A DNA stretch of 64,000 nt, from the NCBI RefSeq assembly GCF_003259155.1, contig NZ_QGMQ01000004.1, positions 124,001 to 188,000 on the forward strand, given 5' to 3'. Below, piece after piece: positions 42,844 through 50,083 of this stretch (position 1 is the first letter of the stretch; each line of letters opens with the position of its first letter). The translations under genes and the position numbers were made by a program. The notes below the pieces were generated by a model. That model had not been told where the DNA came from. It made no database searches and was given only the letters and a program-made list of their open reading frames with translations. Origin of the DNA: Marinimicrobium alkaliphilum. GTDB taxonomy: Bacteria > Pseudomonadota > Gammaproteobacteria > Pseudomonadales > Cellvibrionaceae.

Positions 42844-42855
42844 TATAAGCTTATA
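42844..42855. promoter_or_regulatory. 12-bp perfect palindrome upstream of the xylanase promoter
   Basis: TATAAGCTTATA is a perfect palindrome seven bases upstream of the -35 box of the xylanase promoter, in an AT-rich stretch. An operator or curvature element is possible. Only the symmetry and position support it. Confidence 0.35.
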
Positions 42856-42861
42856 TACACC

Positions 42862-42890
42862 TTGACAATATGATGCCGTTTTTCTAGGGT
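42862..42890 (+). promoter_or_regulatory. Sigma-70-type promoter of the xylanase gene
   Basis: A perfect -35 box TTGACA (42862-42867) is followed after 17 bases by TAGGGT (42885-42890), a weak -10. It lies 115 bases before the xylanase ATG, giving a leader of about 110 bases. Confidence 0.5.
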
Positions 42891-43005
42891 TCGGCCTGCC
42901 CGGCTATGATGCGGTTGGCCGGGCAACGGTGTACGAGGGTTTGTCATACTGGCAAACCAAAACTCATATCCGACAGACGAGAGTCTGACAAACCGGAGAA
43001 TAATA

Positions 43006-44067
43006 ATGCGATTGAAACTAAACCTGAGCTGGGCTCGGTCACTTTTTGTGACTCTAGCCGCCTTAATGCTGTCCTCGGCGGTCAATGCCCAACAACACTG
43101 CGCCAACCAAACCGGCACTCATGACGGTTACTACTTCACCCATTGGTCTGATGGGATAGGGTCCGCCTGCATGACGCTCGGTAGCGATGGCAACTACAGC
43201 TACACCTGGTCCAACACCGGCAATTTTGTCGGCGGCAAGGGCTGGGCCACTGGCACCAGCAACCGGGTCATCAGCTACAACGCTGGCACCTACGACCCTC
43301 AGGGTAACTCTTACCTGGCACTCTACGGCTGGTCCCGGAACCCGCTGATCGAGTATTACGTGGTCGATAGCTGGGGCAACTGGCGTCCGCCGGGTGGTAC
43401 ATCGGTAGGCACCGTCACCAGTGACGGCGGCACCTACGACCTGTACCGCACCGAACGGGTCCAGCAGCCTTCCATTGAAGGTACCGCGACCTTCTACCAA
43501 TACTGGAGTGTGCGCACGTCCAAGCGCCCGCAAGGCCAGAACAACACCATCACCTTCCAGAACCACGTCAACGCCTGGGCCAACCAGGGCTGGCAACTGG
43601 GTTCGCACGATTACCAGGTGATGGCGACCGAAGGCTGGGAGAGCAGCGGCAGCTCCAACGTCACCGTCTGGGAAGGCGGTAGTGGCGGCGGCAGCAACGG
43701 CGGCGGCAACGGTAATGCCGGTGGCGGTGGTGGCGACAACACCATCGTGGTGCGTGCCGTAGGCACCTCAGGCAACGAGCAGCTACGCGTCAACGTCGGC
43801 GGCAGCACCGTGGAGACCCTGAGCCTGTCCAGCAGCTGGCAGGACTATACCGTGACCACCAGCGCTTCCGGTGACGTCAATGTTGAATTGTTCAACGATC
43901 AGGGCCAAGGCTACGAAGCCCGCGTTGAATACGTCATCATCAACGGCGACACCCGCTACGGCGCCGACCAGAGCTACAACACCAGCGCCTGGGACGGTGA
44001 GTGCGGCGGCGGTTCCTTCACCATGTGGATGCATTGCGACGGCATCCTCGGCTTTGGTGACATGTAA
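43006..44067 (+). CDS. GH11 endo-1,4-beta-xylanase with C-terminal CBM60
   Basis: A 353-residue secreted xylanase. Signal peptide 1-28 (cleavage VNA-QQ). The GH11 beta-jelly-roll (about 30-222) carries both catalytic glutamates: Glu116 in [12 protein letters not shown] (nucleophile) and Glu209 in [10 protein letters not shown] (acid/base). A Gly/Ser/Asn linker (about 224-245) leads to a CBM60-type domain (about 246-353: [30 protein letters not shown], and a terminal Cys pair), which binds xylan with calcium. It hydrolyses internal bonds of xylan outside the cell. GGAG lies eight bases before the ATG. It is a single gene, surrounded by the sugar-oxidation genes, which may act on its products. 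Confidence 0.95.
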   Translation: MRLKLNLSWARSLFVTLAALMLSSAVNAQQHCANQTGTHDGYYFTHWSDGIGSACMTLGSDGNYSYTWSNTGNFVGGKGWATGTSNRVISYNAGTYDPQGNSYLALYGWSRNPLIEYYVVDSWGNWRPPGGTSVGTVTSDGGTYDLYRTERVQQPSIEGTATFYQYWSVRTSKRPQGQNNTITFQNHVNAWANQGWQLGSHDYQVMATEGWESSGSSNVTVWEGGSGGGSNGGGNGNAGGGGGDNTIVVRAVGTSGNEQLRVNVGGSTVETLSLSSSWQDYTVTTSASGDVNVELFNDQGQGYEARVEYVIINGDTRYGADQSYNTSAWDGECGGGSFTMWMHCDGILGFGDM

Positions 44068-44072
44068 ACCGC

Positions 44073-44103
44073 AAAAAAAGCCCCGCTGCTTCCGCAGCGG
44101 GGC
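44073..44103 (-). terminator. Rho-independent terminator, oriented to the minus strand
   Basis: GCCCCGCTGC (44080-44089) and GCAGCGGGGC (44094-44103) form a perfect ten-base stem with a four-base loop. Seven A on the plus strand (44073-44079) give the T-run for minus-strand transcripts such as the ThuA lipoprotein gene. For the xylanase transcript only CTT follows the stem before the repeat array begins, so its own T-run is missing or displaced. Confidence 0.85.
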
Positions 44104-44117
44104 CTTACCATGTGCAA

Positions 44118-44308
44118 GTAGGTCGGATTAGCCGCAGGCGTAATCCGACACCTGAGGCACCCCAATACAAACCGAAGCTCCTCTGTGCGCGTAGGTCGGA
44201 TTAGCCGCAGGCGTAATCCGACACCTGAGGCACCCCAATACAAACCGAAGCTCCTCTGTACGCGTAGGTCGGATTAGCCGCAGGCGTAATCCGACACCTG
44301 AGGCACCC
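44118..44308 (+). repeat. Array of three 73-bp tandem REP-like palindromic repeats
   Basis: Copies start at 44118, 44191 and 44264, exactly 73 bases apart, all in the same orientation. Each has the palindrome GTCGGATTA-GCCGCAGGCG-TAATCCGAC, then ACCTGAGGCACC and a spacer beginning CCAATACAAACCGAAGCTCC. The two complete spacers differ by one base (GTGCGC or GTACGC), so the array expanded recently. It belongs to the same family as 20951-21128. Confidence 0.92.
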
Positions 44309-44417
44309 GAGCCTAGCCCTAAACACCAAATAACCCACGATCATCCAGCCCCCGGATTCGGGCGCTTCTCTGGTATTTCGACCTCAATTTTTCAGCTGGC
44401 TATAGCTTCAAGGGCTC

Positions 44418-45164
44418 TCAGTGTAACCATCTAACAGTATTTTGCATAAAGGTCACAAAAGCTTCGTGCTGATGGGCATCGCCGTCGTGCCCCAGGGTTG
44501 TGACCACGACTCGGCCATCACCGTAATCAACCGTCCATTTCACAGGGTATTCATCACCGGTGTCGGGTTCGATGCCGACCGCCAACACATGCATATCAGA
44601 ACCTTCTTCGTTTCTCTGAAAACGGTAAAGCTCATCTGTAATCCTAAAACGTTCAGGAACGCCCGCCATCAGTGGGTGCTCAGTATCGGTAACATAGACT
44701 TCGAACTCACCCAGCGGACCGTGGCTTGAGGTCCCACCGCCAATCAGGTTTTTGTAGTACTCCGGCCAGTCCCAGATATACCAACTTGCTGCGTGTACCA
44801 GGAAAAGGCTGTTTCCTTCCTCAACAAATTCAATAATTCTATCGGGAAATTCCGGAATATCGATTGCCTGATTGGTATTGATATTCAAAATATCGATGTC
44901 AGAAAGCGCCGGAAGCACGTCATTCGGATCATTGGTAGAGCGGACATTGGCACCCGCGTCTGTCATTATTTTTGAATCCTCTTCCACAAACCAACGTTCA
45001 AAATCGTGCCACTCTCCACCGCTGAAGATCAGCACCTCGGGTGATTTATCCGCTGTAGACTCTGTGCTACTCGGACTGCATGCCGCAAGGAACAACACTG
45101 CCGAAAGCAAGAGTGATATCAGTAGAGGGGTTTTTAAGTGGAACAGTTTATCGGCGTAACTCAT
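44418..45164 (-). CDS. ThuA-domain lipoprotein
   Basis: A 248-residue lipoprotein with lipobox FLAAC. The rest is one ThuA-like domain of glutamine-amidotransferase fold: VLIFSGGEWHDF at the start, LFLVHAASWYIWDWPEY in the middle, and VVVTTLGHDGDAHQHEAFV with the conserved His near the end. In Sinorhizobium, ThuA works with the dehydrogenase ThuB in trehalose breakdown through 3-ketotrehalose. Being a lipoprotein it acts in the periplasm or at the outer membrane. It is divergent from the second GMC/small-subunit operon with 481 bases between, which supports a shared pathway. Confidence 0.85.
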   Translation of the reverse strand: MSYADKLFHLKTPLLISLLLSAVLFLAACSPSSTESTADKSPEVLIFSGGEWHDFERWFVEEDSKIMTDAGANVRSTNDPNDVLPALSDIDILNINTNQAIDIPEFPDRIIEFVEEGNSLFLVHAASWYIWDWPEYYKNLIGGGTSSHGPLGEFEVYVTDTEHPLMAGVPERFRITDELYRFQRNEEGSDMHVLAVGIEPDTGDEYPVKWTVDYGDGRVVVTTLGHDGDAHQHEAFVTFMQNTVRWLH

Positions 45165-45431
45165 AAGTCATCTCAGTATAAATATATGTACAGACTGTTA
45201 ATTGAAATAAATATAAACAACGACGATCAGACAACATAGCAATGATTCAACGGGCCACATCCGTCCAATCCAGACTCGCTGAGCCATTCCGCTTGCCTTC
45301 ACCAGACGGTGTTCCTAGTGTTGATCCCGTTATCTTCTTGTATTTGTATGATTTTCTCCGATAGCCTATACCAACGCTCCCAGCCACGCAAGAAATGACA
45401 ATCACAATCCGTGCAGCAACGGCGCTGTTCA

Positions 45432-45476
45432 CGTCGGTCGAATTAGCCCGCAGAGCGTAATCCGCCCCCCAGAGGC
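45432..45476 (+). repeat. Degenerate copy of the REP-like palindrome
   Basis: GTCGGTCGAATTAGCCC is followed by GCAGAGCGTAATCCG and then CAGAGGC, a clear but mutated version of the family, with several substitutions in both arms. It lies near the middle of the divergent region. Confidence 0.7.
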
Positions 45477-45573
45477 CTCCCGATCCCGTGCTAGAGCCGG
45501 ATCAGAAAGGTTAATTCGCTGACAACTACGGTTTCTCTTCAACAACACGCGGGTTGATATCAATTCTCCCTGT

Positions 45574-45603
45574 TTGACATCGACTCGACTGTCAGAGTAT
45601 TTT
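45574..45603 (+). promoter_or_regulatory. Candidate sigma-70 promoter of the GMC/small-subunit operon
   Basis: TTGACA (45574-45579) and TATTTT (45598-45603) are separated by 18 bases. The pair lies 43 bases before the ATG of the GMC gene. The ATG itself lacks a recognisable ribosome site. Confidence 0.45.
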
Positions 45604-45645
45604 TAATGTTCATATAAATATTAAATTCGGATAACCATAACACCT

Positions 45646-47352
45646 ATGTCCTATTTAAATATTCGCGCCGACAAGGCAATAACTTACGACGCCATTGTCA
45701 TTGGTTCCGGTATCAGTGGCGGCTGGGCAGCCAAAGAGTTATGTGAAGGCGGACTGAAAACCCTGGTGCTCGAGCGGGGCCGCGTCGTCGAACACCAGAA
45801 GGACTACCCCACCTCCTTCGATGATCCTTGGGACATGGCGCTTCGCGGGGCATTGAGACCCGAAGATCGGGAGAAACACAAGTACACAGCCCGCGCCGGT
45901 TTCGTGGGCGAAACCAACAAACATTTTTTTGCGGACGATCGTGCCAACCCCTATACCGAAACCAAACCCTTCACCTGGGTCAGAAGCCATCAGATGGGCG
46001 GACGTTCACTGGTGTGGGGGCGGCAGACCTATCGCTGGAGCGACCTGGACTTTGAAGCCAATGCCAAAGACGGCTACGGTGTGGACTGGCCGATCCGCTA
46101 CCGGGATCTTGAGCCCTGGTACGACTATGTAGAAACCTTCGCGGGTATCAGCGGGGAGCCTTTGGGGCTGCCGCACTTGCCGGACAGTCAGTTCCTGCCC
46201 CCGATGGAATTGAACTGCGTCGAAAAGCACGTGAAGAAACGGCTAGAGAAACAGTACCCGGGCCGCTACCTCACCATTGGCCGTGTAGCCCATGCCACAA
46301 AAGCCCTTAACGGCCGAGGCCCCTGTCAGTTTTTTAACCGCTGCGATCGCGGCTGTCCCTTTGGCGCTTACTTCAGCAGCAACGCCGTGACCCTACCCGC
46401 AGCCGGCGCCACGGGTAATCTTACGCTACGCCCCCACTCTATCGTCCACTCGATCATCTACGACGACAGCCAGGGCAAGGCCACCGGTGTCCGAGTGATT
46501 GATGCAGAAACGCACGAGGTTATTGAGTACAAGGCCCGCATCATCTTCAGCAATGCCTCGGCCCTGAGCAGCACACAGATATTATTGCACTCAACCTCGG
46601 AGCGCTTCCCCAACGGCCTGGGCAACGACAGCGGCGAGCTGGGCCACAACCTGATGGACCACACCTACCGCGTGGGCGCCATGGGCCGCTTTGACGGTTT
46701 TGAGGATCAGTACTACTCGGGGCGCCGACCCAACGGCATTTATATCCCCCGCTACGTCAATCTCGATGAGGCAACCGCCACCGACAAGTTTTTACGTGGC
46801 TTCGGTTACCAGGGCGGCGCCTACCGGGAGAACTGGTCCGCCGGCACCAATCAGCCAGCGTTCGGCGCCGACTTTAAAGACAGCCTGTTCACCCCTGGCG
46901 ATTGGCGCTTTTTTATCACCGGCTTTGGCGAATGCCTGCCCTACCACGACAACAAAGTGAGCCTGGACCACGCGACCCGCGATGCCTGGGGGCTGCCGGT
47001 GCTGAATATCGATTGTGAGTTCAAGGACAACGAGAAAGCGATCAACCGGCAGATCCGCGCCGATGCGGCCGAGATGCTCGAAACCCTGGGCTTCAAGGAC
47101 ATTGTGGACTTTGACAATGAGCATGTCCCCGGCCACGGCGTGCACGAAATGGGCACGGCCCGCATGGGGCGCGATCCCGACACGTCAGTGCTGAACGGCA
47201 CCAACCAGGTCCACGCCGCGCCCAACGTGTTTGTCACCGATGGCGCCTGCATGACCTCATCCTCCTGCGTCAATCCCTCACTGACCTATATGGCCATTAC
47301 CGCCCGGGCCGCCAATCACGCTGTCGCGGAACTTAAGAAGGGGAACCTGTGA
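45646..47352 (+). CDS. GMC-family FAD-dependent sugar dehydrogenase, catalytic subunit (copy 2)
   Basis: A 568-residue flavoprotein, paralogue of the one at 13264. FAD motifs IVIGSGISGG and VLERGR at the start; active-site motif HEMGTARMG with the catalytic His and NPSLTYMAITARA near the end. Three cysteines at about 227, 233 and 237 are spaced C-x5-C-x3-C, followed by PFGAYFSSNA, as in Fe-S-containing FAD-glucose dehydrogenases. No signal peptide; export should rely on the Tat signal of the small subunit encoded one base downstream. Expected reaction: oxidation of a sugar or glycoside hydroxyl, possibly at C3, with cytochrome c as acceptor. Context (ThuA, Gfo/Idh, epimerase, xylanase) favours plant oligosaccharides as substrate, by inference. 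Confidence 0.92.
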   Translation: MSYLNIRADKAITYDAIVIGSGISGGWAAKELCEGGLKTLVLERGRVVEHQKDYPTSFDDPWDMALRGALRPEDREKHKYTARAGFVGETNKHFFADDRANPYTETKPFTWVRSHQMGGRSLVWGRQTYRWSDLDFEANAKDGYGVDWPIRYRDLEPWYDYVETFAGISGEPLGLPHLPDSQFLPPMELNCVEKHVKKRLEKQYPGRYLTIGRVAHATKALNGRGPCQFFNRCDRGCPFGAYFSSNAVTLPAAGATGNLTLRPHSIVHSIIYDDSQGKATGVRVIDAETHEVIEYKARIIFSNASALSSTQILLHSTSERFPNGLGNDSGELGHNLMDHTYRVGAMGRFDGFEDQYYSGRRPNGIYIPRYVNLDEATATDKFLRGFGYQGGAYRENWSAGTNQPAFGADFKDSLFTPGDWRFFITGFGECLPYHDNKVSLDHATRDAWGLPVLNIDCEFKDNEKAINRQIRADAAEMLETLGFKDIVDFDNEHVPGHGVHEMGTARMGRDPDTSVLNGTNQVHAAPNVFVTDGACMTSSSCVNPSLTYMAITARAANHAVAELKKGNL

Positions 47353-47353
47353 T

Positions 47354-47941
47354 ATGAACCGACGAGAAGCTATCAGACAAACCCTTTTTCTTGGCGGTGT
47401 CGCGCTATCGGCGCCGGCGTTGATGTCAGTTCTCAGCGCCTGCAGCAATCAGAAGGACGACGCACTCAGTCCCCTGAACAGCGAGCAGGCCAATACCATT
47501 GCTGAACTGGTGGACACCATCTTGCCGGCCACCGACACACCTGGCGCCAAAGACCTCAATGTGAATGGGTTTATTGAACAGGTTATCGCCCAGTTGATGC
47601 CGCCCGCCGAACAAGACGGTCTGCGGCGGGCTATTGATGCGTTCAACGCGCGCAGTCTGGAACGATTTGAAGACACCTTCGCCAACCTGGATCAAGAACA
47701 ACGCCAACAGATGCTGAAACAGGAAGAGCGCGAATCCGGCACTTACAACCCCCAGATCTGGGGCGGCACCATCGGCGAACAGAAGCCCGTCGGTTTTTAT
47801 CGCCAGCTCAAGTCCCTGGCGATCTGGGGGTATTTCAGCTCCGAATACATTGGCAAACATGTGCTGTCATACGATCTGGTGCCGGGCGAGCAGAAAGGCT
47901 GTATTCCGCTCTCTCGAGTGGGGAATAGCTGGAGCCTGTGA
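47354..47941 (+). CDS. Gluconate 2-dehydrogenase subunit 3-like small subunit, Tat-exported (copy 2)
   Basis: A 195-residue protein beginning MNRREAIRQTLFLGG, a Tat-type signal with NRREAI as twin-arginine region, and ending in a lipobox-like LSAC. Family features follow: SEQANTIAELVDTILPATD, a central helical part, and WGYFSSEYIGKHVLSYDLVP near the end. It should carry the GMC subunit through the Tat pore. Gene order is GMC then small subunit, the reverse of copy 1, so the two operons are not a simple tandem duplication. A weak hairpin follows. Confidence 0.9.
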   Translation: MNRREAIRQTLFLGGVALSAPALMSVLSACSNQKDDALSPLNSEQANTIAELVDTILPATDTPGAKDLNVNGFIEQVIAQLMPPAEQDGLRRAIDAFNARSLERFEDTFANLDQEQRQQMLKQEERESGTYNPQIWGGTIGEQKPVGFYRQLKSLAIWGYFSSEYIGKHVLSYDLVPGEQKGCIPLSRVGNSWSL

Positions 47942-47946
47942 CTAAG

Positions 47947-47962
47947 GCCGGCTTCGGCCGGC
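47947..47962 (+). terminator. Weak hairpin after the GMC operon
   Basis: GCCGGC-TTCG-GCCGGC gives a six-base stem with a stable UUCG-type loop five bases after the stop codon. It lacks a T-run, so it may protect the 3' end rather than terminate. Confidence 0.45.
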
Positions 47963-48095
47963 TACAAAGTGTTACATTTTGCGCGTATTTTCTTATTGTA
48001 CTGACGCCTGAGCGGTGCCACACTATCCGGCGCCCTGTTGTGGAGTTGTCTGGGCATCCAACGGTTTCCCGACCATCGGCCCCGTAAAGGACAAC

Positions 48096-49328
48096 ATGGA
48101 TAATAAAAGCGAACTGCTTTCACAACTGCGTATTGATCGAAGTGATGATGAACCCGGCGCCAGCAAATGGCCCTGGATCTTCGGACTTTGCCTCCTGTTG
48201 CTGATCAGCGCAGCCATCCTCTGGGCTGTAACCCGCTCCGAACCGCTATTGGTCGAAACTGCCATCGCCCGGACACACAACCCCGACAATCAGACGCCCC
48301 ATCAAAGTGTGCTCGATGCCACTGGTTATGTGGTGGCCCGCCGCTATGCCACGGTGTCCTCCAAAGTCACCGCGAAAGTGGAAGAGGTGTTGGTAGAGGA
48401 AGGCATGCGCGTGGAAAAAGGTCAGGTCGTCGCCCGCCTGGACGATGTTAACGACCGCAAATTGTTGGCGCTGGAACAGGCGGGCCTGGCCATGGCCGAG
48501 GCGCAACTGGAAGAAACCCGCGCCCGCCTGAGCGAGGCCGAACGGGTGCTCGAGCGGGTCGGCGAGTTGCACCGGCGCGAACTGCTGAGTGAATCCGAGT
48601 TGGATGTCGCCCAGAGCAATGTGCAATCGCTGCGAGCGCAACAACTGGCCCGCGAGGCACAACTTCTCAGCGCCCAGCGCCGGGTGGAACTGCAAGAGCA
48701 GCACCTGGATGATCTGATACTGCGGGCGCCTTTCACCGGCGTGGTGATCTCCAAAGACGCGCAACCCGGTGAAATGATTTCACCGGTATCCGCCGGCGGC
48801 GGCTTTACCCGCACCGGCATCTGCAGCCTCGTGGATATGGAGTCGCTGGAGATCGAGGTGGACGTCAACGAGAGCTACATTCAGCGGGTCCAAGCGGGTC
48901 AGCCGGTCCTGGCAACGCTGGAGGCCTATCCCAATTGGCGTATTCCCGCGCAAGTCATCGCCATCGTACCTACCGCTGACCGACAGCGAGCCACCGTGCG
49001 GGTACGGGTGGGTTTTGATGAACTGGACCCACGCATACTGCCGCAAATGGGCGTCAAGGTCGCGTTTCTCGAAAGTCGCTCAGAGGCCGAGGAGTCATCG
49101 GTGCAGGCGCGTCGGGATATCGTAGTTCCCCGCAGCGCCGTGCACCGGAGCGATGGTCGTTCGATGGTTTACACCCTGGAAGACAACAAGGCCCGGCGCC
49201 GGGCCGTTGAGGTGGAGGCGCGCAATGAACACGAATTCTGGGTCACCTCCGGGCTCTCCCCCGGAGACCGCTATGTATTGGCGCCACCGCCCGAGCTCGA
49301 CGACGGAGTGGCCGTGACCTTCCAATAA
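48096..49328 (+). CDS. Membrane fusion protein (HlyD/MacA-like adaptor) of an ABC system
   Basis: A 410-residue adaptor. I start at the ATG at 48096, four bases after AAAGGA, which places one membrane anchor at about 26-46. Then follow the first lipoyl half (SSKVTAKVEEVLVEEGMRVE), a coiled-coil hairpin (about 130-205, rich in Glu, Ala and Leu), the second lipoyl half with LRAPFTGVVISKDAQPGE, and a beta-barrel/membrane-proximal part. It should connect the inner membrane permeases to an outer membrane channel. It is first in a four-gene set with an ATPase and two permeases. It lacks a lipobox, so it is anchored by the helix. Confidence 0.9.
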   Translation: MDNKSELLSQLRIDRSDDEPGASKWPWIFGLCLLLLISAAILWAVTRSEPLLVETAIARTHNPDNQTPHQSVLDATGYVVARRYATVSSKVTAKVEEVLVEEGMRVEKGQVVARLDDVNDRKLLALEQAGLAMAEAQLEETRARLSEAERVLERVGELHRRELLSESELDVAQSNVQSLRAQQLAREAQLLSAQRRVELQEQHLDDLILRAPFTGVVISKDAQPGEMISPVSAGGGFTRTGICSLVDMESLEIEVDVNESYIQRVQAGQPVLATLEAYPNWRIPAQVIAIVPTADRQRATVRVRVGFDELDPRILPQMGVKVAFLESRSEAEESSVQARRDIVVPRSAVHRSDGRSMVYTLEDNKARRRAVEVEARNEHEFWVTSGLSPGDRYVLAPPPELDDGVAVTFQ

Positions 49329-49358
49329 ACACCACAGACAGAATGAGGGAGTATGCGT

Positions 49359-50081
49359 ATGTCTCAAGCAAATCAGGCGGTGGCGCCGTCAGTCAACGAA
49401 AACGAACTGTTGGTAGAGTTGAACGACATCGGCAAAAGTTACCGCAAAGGTAAGGAAACGGTACCGGTACTGTCCGGATTGAACATGACCATCAAGCGCG
49501 GCGATTTCCTGGCCTTGATGGGTCCCTCCGGCTCGGGCAAAACCACCCTGCTCAACCTGCTCGGCGGGTTGGACAGCCCCACCAGTGGATCGTTGAAAAT
49601 TGCCGGCGATCGTATCGACCGCTTCAGCGCCAGCCAGCTGACCCGCTGGCGCGCACCCCATGTGGGTTTTATCTTCCAGTTCTACAACCTCATGCCGGTG
49701 CTCACGGCAGCGCGCAATGTGGAACTACCGCTGCTACTCACCAAATTGTCCGCGAAAAAGCGCCGTCAACATGTTGAAGCGGCACTGACATTGGTGGGCC
49801 TGAAAGACCGGGCCAAACACCGCCCCGGAGAATTATCCGGCGGGCAGGAGCAGCGGGTCGCCATCGCCCGCGCCATTGTCTCTGACCCGGACCTGCTACT
49901 GTGCGATGAACCCACGGGTGACCTGGATCGCACCACCGCCGATGAAATTCTTGAACTCTTGAAAACCCTGAATCGCGAGCAAGGCAAAACCATTGTCATG
50001 GTGACTCACGATCCGCGTGCCGCCGAGTATGCTCAGAGGACTTTGCACCTGGATAAAGGTGCGCTGATCAAGGACGCCTGA
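49359..50081 (+). CDS. ABC transporter ATP-binding protein (MacB/LolD-like)
   Basis: A 240-residue ATPase. The second of two close ATGs (49359) is best placed relative to GAGGGAG. Walker A is GPSGSGKTT, the signature is LSGGQEQR, Walker B is LLLCDEPTGDLD, and the switch His lies in VMVTHDPRAA. This is the MacB/LolD type of the type VII ABC fold, which drives periplasmic mechanotransmission rather than direct import. The next gene starts two bases after its stop. Confidence 0.95.
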   Translation: MSQANQAVAPSVNENELLVELNDIGKSYRKGKETVPVLSGLNMTIKRGDFLALMGPSGSGKTTLLNLLGGLDSPTSGSLKIAGDRIDRFSASQLTRWRAPHVGFIFQFYNLMPVLTAARNVELPLLLTKLSAKKRRQHVEAALTLVGLKDRAKHRPGELSGGQEQRVAIARAIVSDPDLLLCDEPTGDLDRTTADEILELLKTLNREQGKTIVMVTHDPRAAEYAQRTLHLDKGALIKDA

Positions 50082-50083
50082 TC

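Larger units (their letters stand above)
44068..44417. other. Intergenic region: hairpin and three palindromic repeats between convergent genes
   Basis: 350 bases between the convergent stops of the xylanase and the ThuA lipoprotein genes. It holds the hairpin at 44073-44103 and the three-copy 73-bp repeat array at 44118-44308. The remaining 109 bases show nothing recognisable; frames within the repeats are chance. Confidence 0.8.
45165..45645. other. Divergent intergenic region between ThuA lipoprotein and GMC operon
   Basis: 481 bases. Contents: promoter side of the ThuA gene (AT-rich near 45165-45240), a degenerate palindromic repeat (45432-45476) and a promoter-like pair before the GMC gene (45574-45603). 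A 61-codon minus frame at 45247-45432 is not convincing. Nothing else recognised. Confidence 0.6.

Noticed and set aside
43974-44243. Small frame encoding repeated RLRLIRPT-like peptides
   Set aside because: It is translation of the REP-like palindromes, a common source of false genes; the same applies to frames at 20884-21203.
44118-44308. CRISPR-like regular array
   Set aside because: Only three units, with the whole 73-bp unit including the spacer conserved and an internal palindrome; no cas genes. It is a tandem REP-type array.
45247-45432. 61-codon minus frame in the divergent region before the second GMC gene
   Set aside because: No ribosome site or family; a hydrophobic start followed by random-looking basic sequence, ending in the degenerate repeat.
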